Origin: Hymenobacter sp. GOD-10R
Lineage (GTDB): Bacteria; Bacteroidota; Bacteroidia; Cytophagales; Hymenobacteraceae
Reading direction: 5' to 3'
Assembly: GCF_035609205.1 (NCBI RefSeq)
Contig: NZ_CP141184.1
Span: 806,001 to 870,000, forward strand
Length of the DNA stretch: 64,000 bases
Shown here piece by piece: positions 15,732-23,019 of this stretch. The notes beneath the pieces are model-generated. The model saw only the letters and a program-made list of their open reading frames with translations. It was not told the DNA's origin and made no database searches. The number at the start of each line of letters is the position of its first letter. Position 1 is the stretch's first letter. The translations under genes were made by a program, and so were the position numbers.

Positions 15732-18338
15732 ATGAGAAAATTATTTCTAAGTCTATTCTCATTATTATCCTTCCCCGCCGCCGCGCAACTCACCGATTCC
15801 TTTGCTGATGGTAACCTTACCCAGAATCCTACTTGGACCGGTGATGCAACTAGCTTTCAGGTAAATACCCAGCTTCAACTCCAAAGCAACGGCCCCGCCA
15901 CCACAGGCACTACGCTCCAACTCACCACGCCCTGCCAAGCCGCCACGGGTACCACGTGGGAATTTTACGCTAATCTGAAGCTAGCTACCTCCAGCGGCAA
16001 CTACGCCGATGTATGGCTCATGGCCGACCAAGCTGACCTAAAAACTACCGGCACCAAAGGCTACTTCGTACGCCTCGGCGGCACACTCGACGAGGTGGCG
16101 CTGTTTCGCAAAGATGCCACCGGCAGCCCCGTGTACGTGGTGAACGGGCTCGATGGCACCCTAGCTTCCTCGACCAACAACGTGGTGCGGGTGCGCGTAA
16201 CTCGCTCGCCGCAAAACGTGTGGAAGCTGGAGCGCGACCTCACGGGCGCGGGCACGAGCTACGTGAGCGAAGGCACTGCCACCGACGCTACCCATCAGCG
16301 TAGCAACTACTTCGGCGTACTGCTGACGTACTCAGCGGCCAATAACCGCAGCTTTTACTTCGACGATTTTCGGGTGACGGATGCCACACCGCCGGTTTTA
16401 GTCAGTGCTACGCCCGTCACGGCGCGGCAGCTCGACGTGGTGTACAATGAACTTGTAGATGCAGCGCCGAGCGCCGTGAGTTACCGCCTCACGGGTGCAG
16501 GTGCGCCACCCGTGCTCACCGCCCAGCGTGACGCCTCCGATCCAGCCACTGTGCACCTAGCTCTGGGTGCCGATTTGCCTTTGGGCAACAACATCTTGGA
16601 AGCACGCAACGTGGCTGACCTATATGGTAACACGGCCGCAGGGCCGCTTGCCGTGAGCTGCGTGAACAAAGGCTTTCCGGTGGCGCCCGGCGTCAATCAG
16701 GTGCTCATCACTGAAATTATGGCTGACGAGACGCCGGTGGTAGGGCTGCCAGCCTCCGAGTATTTAGAAATCCATAATCCGACGTCCGGTACGTTGTTGG
16801 ACTTAGGTGGTGTGCGGCTGCAAAAAGCAGGCAGCACCACGGCGGCCGTGTTTCCAGCTGGCGCTACGTTGCTGCCTGGCGAGTATGCTGTGGTATGCGG
16901 CAGCACGCGTGCTACGCAATTTGCCAGCTTCGGGAAAGTGTTTGGGCTCACCAATTTTCCGAGCCTCAGCAACAGTGGTGACCAGCTCCTGCTGCGCAGC
17001 CGCGCTGGCCAAACGCTGTTTGAAGTAAACTACTCGGACACGTGGTACAAAGACAACCGCAAGAAAGATGGTGGTTGGGCTTTGGAAATGGTGGACCTAG
17101 CCAACCCGTGTGCTGGCATCGACAACTGGACGGCGAGCACCGATGCCAGCGGCGGTACACCTAGTCGTGTTAATTCTACGAAAGCCACGAAACCCGACCT
17201 TACGCCGCCTGCGCTGCTGCGGGCTTTGGCACTGACTCCCACAACGGTGCGGCTGTTCTTCGCGGAAAAGCTAGATAGCACAACGGTGGCTAATCCGGCA
17301 CTGTACACTTTAGCGCCGGCCGCTGCTATAACCCGCGCTGCGCCCGTTGGTCCGGATTTCCGGATGGTTGATCTGACGTTAGCCGCGCCTTTGGCTGTGA
17401 ATAAACCTACCACTGTGACGGCGCAGCGCATCACCGACTGCGTGGGCAATGCTGCCGGTCCGGCAACTTCCGCGGCTTTTGCACTGCCAGGCACGCCTGC
17501 GCCAGGCGATATTGTTATTAACGAAGTACTGTTCAATCCGCGAACTGGCGGAGTGGATTTCGTGGAGCTGCTTAACCGCTCCGCCCAATATCTTGACGTG
17601 CACGGTTGGCGGCTAAGCAGCGAAACCGTTACGGGCACAGATGTAATGGATATTAGCTCCGAGCCGTACGTGTTGGCGCCGGGGCAGCTTGTGGTGCTCA
17701 CCACGCGTCCCGATGTGGTGCAGAGCCAGTATCCTACGCATGACGCGGCGGCATTTCTGGCTATGAATAACTTTCCGTCGCTGCCCGATGACGCCGGAAC
17801 GGTGATTGTGCTGGATGCCACCAGCCAGACGCTGGACCGCTATACGTACAACAAAAGCCAGCACCTAGCTTTGCTAGATGACCTGAACGGCGTGTCATTG
17901 GAGCGCGTTCGGCCCGAAGGGCCTAGCCTCGCCAGTAACTTCCACTCGGCCGCCAGCGTCGTTGGCTACGCCACGCCCGGCCGTCCCAATTCGCAGTATC
18001 AGCAAGACCCCGGCGGTGACAAGTTCTTCCGCATAGACCCCGAAGTCTTCACGCCCGACGGCGACGGACAGCACGACCTGACAACCATCAACTACACGCT
18101 CAACCAGGGCGGCTACGTAGCCAGTGTTACGGTGTACGATGCACAGAGTCGCCCTACGCGCCACCTGGTACGCAACGAAACACTAGCGGTGAGCGGCTTT
18201 TTACCGTGGGATGGACTAAGCGACCAGGGCCGCAAAGCACCCATCGGCTATTATGTATTTTACATTGAGTTGTTGCAGCCAAGCACTAGCCTGAAGTACG
18301 AATACAAGCGCACCGTGGTGCTGGGGGCTAGGTTGTAG
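15732..18338 (+). CDS. secreted lamin-tail-domain surface protein
   Basis: An 868-residue exported protein. After the signal peptide (M-R-K-L-F-L-S-L-F-S-L-L-S-F-P-A-A-A-Q) come a jelly-roll-like domain (about 20-220), an Ig-like segment (P-P-V-L-V-S-A-T-P-V), a first lamin-tail domain (V-L-I-T-E-I-M-A-D-E-T with E-Y-L-E-I-H-N), a second Ig-like segment, and a second lamin-tail domain (I-V-I-N-E-V-L-F-N-P with D-F-V-E-L-L-N-R-S). The final 110 residues begin F-T-P-D-G-D-G and resemble gliding-motility/FlgD-Ig C-terminal domains that act in T9SS export. Lamin-tail domains may bind DNA, metal or polymers; the role here is unknown. It precedes the DUF1800/DUF1501 pair by about 140 bases, and the three may work together. 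Confidence 0.85.
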   Translation: MRKLFLSLFSLLSFPAAAQLTDSFADGNLTQNPTWTGDATSFQVNTQLQLQSNGPATTGTTLQLTTPCQAATGTTWEFYANLKLATSSGNYADVWLMADQADLKTTGTKGYFVRLGGTLDEVALFRKDATGSPVYVVNGLDGTLASSTNNVVRVRVTRSPQNVWKLERDLTGAGTSYVSEGTATDATHQRSNYFGVLLTYSAANNRSFYFDDFRVTDATPPVLVSATPVTARQLDVVYNELVDAAPSAVSYRLTGAGAPPVLTAQRDASDPATVHLALGADLPLGNNILEARNVADLYGNTAAGPLAVSCVNKGFPVAPGVNQVLITEIMADETPVVGLPASEYLEIHNPTSGTLLDLGGVRLQKAGSTTAAVFPAGATLLPGEYAVVCGSTRATQFASFGKVFGLTNFPSLSNSGDQLLLRSRAGQTLFEVNYSDTWYKDNRKKDGGWALEMVDLANPCAGIDNWTASTDASGGTPSRVNSTKATKPDLTPPALLRALALTPTTVRLFFAEKLDSTTVANPALYTLAPAAAITRAAPVGPDFRMVDLTLAAPLAVNKPTTVTAQRITDCVGNAAGPATSAAFALPGTPAPGDIVINEVLFNPRTGGVDFVELLNRSAQYLDVHGWRLSSETVTGTDVMDISSEPYVLAPGQLVVLTTRPDVVQSQYPTHDAAAFLAMNNFPSLPDDAGTVIVLDATSQTLDRYTYNKSQHLALLDDLNGVSLERVRPEGPSLASNFHSAASVVGYATPGRPNSQYQQDPGGDKFFRIDPEVFTPDGDGQHDLTTINYTLNQGGYVASVTVYDAQSRPTRHLVRNETLAVSGFLPWDGLSDQGRKAPIGYYVFYIELLQPSTSLKYEYKRTVVLGARL

Positions 18339-18399
18339 AAATACGCCTTGGCGCATGCTGGTCCTATCGTTTGCAAGTAGTTGAGCGTCATTATGGGCC

Positions 18400-18419
18400 G
18401 AACATGCCGTAGCGCGTTC
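18400..18419. repeat. diverged copy of the 20-bp palindromic repeat
   Basis: GAACATGCCGTAGCGCGTTC shares 15 of 20 positions with 15582-15601 and carries the GTAGCGCG word of the larger element at 20060-20159. Confidence 0.35.
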
Positions 18420-18475
18420 CTGCAGATTAAACCATTAGCCGTCAGTAGCGTCCAACGGCAGAGCTGGTTTAAAGT

Positions 18476-20056
18476 ATGCTGCCTATGACCACCCAAAAGC
18501 GAATTCAGCACTTGTATTGGCGCGCCGGTTTCGGCCCGCGGCCCGAAGACGTGGACGCCGACATGTCGCCGCGCAAGGCATTGCGCAAGCTGTTGCGCGA
18601 GTCGGAAAAGTTCGAGCCGCTGGACAGTCCATTGATGCGCTACACGGAAATCAAGCCGCCCTTTGTGGCGGGCTCAGCCCCTGCTCCGGTGATGGATTCG
18701 CGGGTGACCGGCATGACAACCACGCCTGATCAAATGGCTACTTCTGCCAACACATCGGCGACCGTAGCTGGCCTAGCCCCTAGGGCATTGTTGGCGGGCT
18801 CAACTCCTGGGCGGCCGATGCTGCTGCGCCGTAGTCAGCTCACGCCTCAGCAGCGGAAGATGGAAAACGAGGGCATCCGTGACGCTTTTTACCAGATGAA
18901 CCTTGGTTGGATGGAGCGCATGGCCAACTCGCTGGCGCAGCTGCGAGAGAAAATGACCTTCTTCTGGCATGGTCATTTTGCGTGCCGCGTGCGGCAGCCG
19001 GTTACGGCATTGCAGCTCAACAATACCATTCGGCAGCTCGCCCTCGGCAATTTTGGCGACTTGTTGCTGGCCGTGTCGAAAGAGCCCGCCATGTTGCAGT
19101 TTCTCAACAACCAGCAAAACCGCAAGCAGCACCCCAACGAAAACTTCGCCCGCGAGGTGATGGAGCTGTTTACCATCGGGCGCGGCAACTACACCGAGCA
19201 CGATGTGAAAGAAGCGGCTCGTGCTTTCACGGGGTGGTCGTCGGATGAGCAGCACCAATTCATTTTTCGGGAAAAGCAGCACGATACGGGCTCAAAAACC
19301 TTCATAGGTCGCACCGGCAACTTTAGCGGGGAAGACATTCTGACGATTCTGCTGGAGCAGCCCAAAACGGCGGAGTTTATTACCACCAAGCTCTACCGCT
19401 TTTTTGTGAATGACACCCCTAGCCCGGCCCATATTCAGCCGCTGGCGCAAGCGTTCTACAAAAGTCATTACGACATCAGCGCCTTGCTAGAGCAAATGTT
19501 CTCGGCTGATTGGTTCTATGAGGCGGCCAATGTAGGCAACCGTATCAAGTCGCCCATTGAGCTGCTGGCGGGCATCAAGCGCACTCTAGGGGTGCAGATG
19601 GAAGACCCCAAACCGCTCATTGGCTACGAAAAAGCATTAGGTCAAACGCTCTTCGAGCCGCCGAACGTAGCTGGCTGGCCGGGTGGCCGCAACTGGATCG
19701 ATAGCTCGTCGCTGCTGCTGCGCTTGCAACTGCCGCAGGTGCTGTTCAAAAATGCGCAGTTCAATGTGGCGCTCAAAGAGGATGAAAACGACATTTTACC
19801 GTCGGTTGCCAAGGCTGACCGTACGTTTCGACAACAGGTAAAAACGCACTTGGAGCTGAAGCCGATAGCTGCTTTCCTAGCCAAGATTCCGGAAGATCAG
19901 CAAGCCGCGAAGCTAAGCGAGTTTCTGCTGCAAGCGCCCATCCGGCCCGAAAACCTAGTACTGGTGCAGCAAACCGCCGCCAAAGCTCCGGTGGAAGCAC
20001 GCCTAAAAACGATGATTACGAGCCTACTGGCGCTGCCCGAGTACCAGTTGATGTAG
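18476..20056 (+). CDS. DUF1800 family protein
   Basis: A 526-residue protein of the DUF1800 family: near the start H-L-Y-W-R-A-G-F-G-P-R-P-E-D-V, then M-T-F-F-W-H-G-H-F-A, F-L-N-N-Q-Q-N-R-K-Q-H-P-N-E-N-F-A-R-E-V-M-E-L-F-T-I-G-R-G-N-Y-T-E-x-D-V-K-E-A-A-R-A-F-T-G-W, and later F-E-P-P-N-V-A-G-W-P-G-G-R-N-W-I. These blocks are diagnostic of the family, whose biochemical activity is unknown. It is nearly always followed by a DUF1501 gene, as here. A second ATG at 18485 is equally possible. There is no clear signal peptide. Confidence 0.9.
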   Translation: MLPMTTQKRIQHLYWRAGFGPRPEDVDADMSPRKALRKLLRESEKFEPLDSPLMRYTEIKPPFVAGSAPAPVMDSRVTGMTTTPDQMATSANTSATVAGLAPRALLAGSTPGRPMLLRRSQLTPQQRKMENEGIRDAFYQMNLGWMERMANSLAQLREKMTFFWHGHFACRVRQPVTALQLNNTIRQLALGNFGDLLLAVSKEPAMLQFLNNQQNRKQHPNENFAREVMELFTIGRGNYTEHDVKEAARAFTGWSSDEQHQFIFREKQHDTGSKTFIGRTGNFSGEDILTILLEQPKTAEFITTKLYRFFVNDTPSPAHIQPLAQAFYKSHYDISALLEQMFSADWFYEAANVGNRIKSPIELLAGIKRTLGVQMEDPKPLIGYEKALGQTLFEPPNVAGWPGGRNWIDSSSLLLRLQLPQVLFKNAQFNVALKEDENDILPSVAKADRTFRQQVKTHLELKPIAAFLAKIPEDQQAAKLSEFLLQAPIRPENLVLVQQTAAKAPVEARLKTMITSLLALPEYQLM

Positions 20057-20059
20057 AAT

Positions 20060-20159
20060 GTAGCGCGAAGCTCCTGCTTCGCGTGTCGTTGAACGATGAT
20101 CATTGGGTAACCTAGGTGCAAGTCGTTCAACGATGCACGGAGCGGGAGCTTCGCGCTAC
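20060..20159. repeat. 100-bp palindromic element between DUF1800 and DUF1501
   Basis: Two 37-base arms (20060-20096 and 20123-20159) are inverted repeats matching at 32 of 37 positions; the outer 15 bases (GTAGCGCGAAGCTCC) and inner 11 (TCGTTGAACGA) are exact. A 26-base loop containing ACCTAGGT separates them. Each arm also has an inner hairpin GCGAAGC..GCTTCGC. It looks like a REP/MITE-type element inserted within an otherwise tight gene pair; transcribed, it would form a large hairpin. Confidence 0.75.
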
Positions 20160-20191
20160 GTCAGCACATTACCTCACCAAAAACCAACCTC

Positions 20192-21403
20192 ATGACCAAT
20201 CGTCGCGACTTCCTGAAAACGTCGGTGCTGGCTAGCTCGCTGCTATTCGTGCCGAAATTCCTGCACGCGTTGGACCGGCAGGGCGTGGCCCGGCTCGGCA
20301 ACTCCAATGGGCGGCGACTCGTGGTCATTCAGCTGGGCGGCGGCAACGACGGGCTGAATACCATCGTGCCCTACCGCAACGATTTGTACTACAAAGCTAG
20401 GCCTACACTAGCACTGCGCGAGCAGAGCGGCCTGCTGACCCTAAACGACGACCTAGCCCTGAACCCGGCCATGACCAAGCTGAAGGCGCTCTACGACGAG
20501 GGGCGAATGGGCGTGCTCAATAGCGTGGGTTATCCCAATCCCGACCGCTCGCACTTCCGCTCCATGGATATTTGGCAGAGCGGCTCGGCGGCCGATCAGG
20601 TGGTGACAACGGGTTGGCTAGGTCGTTACCTCGACTCCAACTGTGCCGAGTGCCAGGTGCCCTACACTGGCGTGGAAGTAGACGACACGCTGAGCTTAGC
20701 CATGAAAGGCGGTCAGCGGAAAGGCTTGGCCCTAAAAAACCCCGAGAAGTTTCACCAGATCACCCAAAACCACTTCATCGCGCAGGTGAGCGGCGAGCAA
20801 GCGCCCAGCAATGCGTCCTCCGAGCTAGATTACTTGTACAAGACGCTGGCTGAAACTTCCTCGTCGGCGGAGTATCTGTACCAGACCTCGAAGGTGTATA
20901 AGTCTAGCGTGACGTACCCCAACACGGAATTTGGTCGCAACCTGAAAACGACCGCCGAGCTTATTAATTCGGGTATCGAGACGCGGGTGTTCTATGTGTC
21001 ACTCTCGGGCTTCGATACGCACGTGCGGCAACACGAGCAGCAGGGCAAGCTACTTGGCGACTTAGCGGAGGGACTAGGTGCCTTCACGGAAGACTTGCAG
21101 AAAAGCGGACAGTTCGATAGCACGCTCGTGATGACGTTCTCGGAATTTGGGCGGCGCGTGCAACAAAACGCCAGCAACGGCACCGACCACGGCACGGCCA
21201 ACAACATGATGCTGCTCGGCGGAGCCTTACGCAAGCCCGGTATTCTTAACGCGGCGCCGGACCTAGCCAACCTCGATCAGGGTGACTTACGTTACCAACT
21301 TGACTTTCGGAGCGTGTACGCAACCGTGCTGCGAGACTGGCTTGGAGCTAATGACACAGCCATTCTAGGAAGTGAATTTGAAAGGCTGTCAGGAATTGTA
21401 TAA
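20192..21403 (+). CDS. DUF1501 family protein with Tat-type signal
   Basis: A 403-residue protein starting M-T-N-R-R-D-F-L-K-T-S, a twin-arginine export signal. The DUF1501 pattern follows: L-V-V-I-Q-L-G-G-G-N-D-G-L-N-T-I-V-P-Y, S-H-F-R-S-M-D-I-W-Q-S, G-W-L-G-R-Y-L-D, V-S-L-S-G-F-D-T-H-x-x-Q and M-T-F-S-E-F-G-R-R-V-x-x-N-x-S-x-G-T-D-H-G-T-A-N-N-M-M-L-L-G-G. The family is related to sulfatases/alkaline phosphatases, and the conserved Asp/His residues suggest a metal site, but no activity is proven. It follows its usual partner DUF1800. Confidence 0.92.
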   Translation: MTNRRDFLKTSVLASSLLFVPKFLHALDRQGVARLGNSNGRRLVVIQLGGGNDGLNTIVPYRNDLYYKARPTLALREQSGLLTLNDDLALNPAMTKLKALYDEGRMGVLNSVGYPNPDRSHFRSMDIWQSGSAADQVVTTGWLGRYLDSNCAECQVPYTGVEVDDTLSLAMKGGQRKGLALKNPEKFHQITQNHFIAQVSGEQAPSNASSELDYLYKTLAETSSSAEYLYQTSKVYKSSVTYPNTEFGRNLKTTAELINSGIETRVFYVSLSGFDTHVRQHEQQGKLLGDLAEGLGAFTEDLQKSGQFDSTLVMTFSEFGRRVQQNASNGTDHGTANNMMLLGGALRKPGILNAAPDLANLDQGDLRYQLDFRSVYATVLRDWLGANDTAILGSEFERLSGIV

Positions 21404-21549
21404 AAAATTTTATTCTGTTAATCAATTAGTTATGTAAAATAAGGGCTTACAGAATATGGGTATTTTATTAGCTCAACAATATCAATAAATTCCTGCGTGC
21501 GTAAGAGGAGACAAACAACCTTACCAAACCAACCAAAACTCTTCTTACG

Positions 21550-21945
21550 ATGAAAATATTATCACCATCAGCCCACGGCGTAATGGATTACGCGACGGTT
21601 GCCATCTTTGCGCTAGCTCCCACCATTTTCGGCTTCACGGGTACGTACGCCACGGTTTGTTATGTACTAGCAGCTGGCTATTTGGTTGTCACGTTGCTGA
21701 CCGCTTTCCCCATGGGTGCCATCAAGATGATTCCGTTCCCTATACATGGCGGCTTCGAGCTAGTTAGTGGTCCTATTATCCTGGCTTCGCCTTGGATCTT
21801 TGGCTTTGCTGATGCCAACCCAGTGGCCCGTAACTTCTTCGTTGCCATGGGTGTTGTCTTCCTGTTAGTATGGATGATTACCGATTGGCATGCTCAAACG
21901 CAAACTCATGCTCGCGGTTCGCTTATGACCGATCATAACCACTAG
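21550..21945 (+). CDS. SPW-repeat integral membrane protein
   Basis: A 131-residue membrane protein with four hydrophobic segments and the S-P-W motif in G-P-I-I-L-A-S-P-W-I-F-G-F; the first half has the related A-L-A-P-T-I-F-G-F. This two-fold S-P-W/A-P-T layout is typical of SPW-repeat proteins, which have no known function. The His-rich end (M-T-D-H-N-H) could face the cytoplasm. It is a single-gene unit ending at a strong terminator. Confidence 0.8.
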   Translation: MKILSPSAHGVMDYATVAIFALAPTIFGFTGTYATVCYVLAAGYLVVTLLTAFPMGAIKMIPFPIHGGFELVSGPIILASPWIFGFADANPVARNFFVAMGVVFLLVWMITDWHAQTQTHARGSLMTDHNH

Positions 21946-21963
21946 AGCTTAGTTATTTATAGT

Positions 21964-22025
21964 TTCTAGCTAAACGAAAAGGCCGATGTGGTACATACCA
22001 CATCGGCCTTTTCGTTTAGCTAGAA
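21964..22025. terminator. very long bidirectional terminator
   Basis: Two perfect 30-base inverted arms (21964-21993 and 21996-22025) share AAACGAAAAGGCCGATGTGG at their core. T-rich stretches inside the stem can serve both the SPW gene and the convergent barrel gene. Confidence 0.85.
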
Positions 22026-22086
22026 GTTGCTGTAATGTAAGAGTGACTGCTAAGAAGCAATTCTAGTTCTTAATGCGGCAAACCAG

Positions 22087-22956
22087 CTACCGCCGGAAGC
22101 TGAAGCCAATAAAGTACTCGTGGTCAGTTTGGCGGTCGAGGGCAATGTGGGTGCCGAAATCAAGCTGCAGGTTGTCGCCGATGTCGAACTGCGGGCCTAG
22201 GTTGATGGAAGTGCGCCACGCCGACCCACGCATATCCCAATAGCCTACCAGCTCCACAAAGCCTTCGAGCCATTTAGCAAACTCTCGGTCGATGGTGAAG
22301 GTCGGGGTGAGTTGCGTGTAGTGTGAAGATGTTTCGCGGTCGTAGCTCCATACGCCAGCTACCTGGCCGCCTACATTCCAGTTGTGCGGTAGCTTATAAA
22401 CCATTGGAACAGAGAGCCCAAGCTCCGTACCGCCTTCGCCCACATTGTGGCCGGTGGGCATGCGTACCAGCCCGAGCACTGCCAGCGCGAATGGTTTGTT
22501 GTCGTCGCCAACGATGTTGCGCTTCACGCGCAGCGTAAGATCCCCGAAACCCGCCTGACGGAGCGGCGAATCGTTGCCCGGGTCTTCCCATTGCTTATCA
22601 ACGATGTACGACTCGACTTGCAGCTGTACATCCGTTTTGTCGGTGAGACCTAGCTTCAGGAGCATATGGTTTACATAAAACTCCCGTTCGCGGCTGCCCC
22701 GTTGGCGGCCATTAATTAGCCTAAAGCCGTCGTCTTCCAGTTGAAAGTGCCCGGCATCAACCGTGTAAGGGCTGTCGGTGATGCCGGGGCGGTCGGGCAC
22801 CAAGGGACGCATGTATTTGCGCGGCGTCGGGTTGAAGAGCTTGTACTGGTGCTTGTCGACCGGAATAGTGTCGTTGAGAACTTGGGCGTGCGCGGCGCCC
22901 GTCGCGGCCAGCAGTATCTGAGCCGCTACTAGTAAGCGAGTGTACGATTTTGCCAT
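22087..22956 (-). CDS. outer-membrane beta-barrel putative transporter (phenol-MetA-like)
   Basis: A 289-residue exported protein with signal peptide ending in A-A-H-A-Q, then L-V-P-D-R-P-G-I-T-D-S-P-Y-T-V-D-A-G-H-F-Q-L-E, the usual start of the MetA-type outer-membrane 'transporter' family, and about ten alternating amphipathic strands ending in E-Y-F-I-G-F-S-F-R-R with a C-terminal aromatic/basic end. It lies 63 bases downstream of the TonB receptor on the same strand and is probably in its operon. A role in metal handling is inferred from this context only. Confidence 0.8.
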   Translation of the reverse strand: MAKSYTRLLVAAQILLAATGAAHAQVLNDTIPVDKHQYKLFNPTPRKYMRPLVPDRPGITDSPYTVDAGHFQLEDDGFRLINGRQRGSREREFYVNHMLLKLGLTDKTDVQLQVESYIVDKQWEDPGNDSPLRQAGFGDLTLRVKRNIVGDDNKPFALAVLGLVRMPTGHNVGEGGTELGLSVPMVYKLPHNWNVGGQVAGVWSYDRETSSHYTQLTPTFTIDREFAKWLEGFVELVGYWDMRGSAWRTSINLGPQFDIGDNLQLDFGTHIALDRQTDHEYFIGFSFRR

Positions 22957-23019
22957 TGCATGAGGGGAAAAGGAGAGAGTAGCCTCATACGAGGTCTGGC
23001 GTACTAAGATGCTGTTGGG

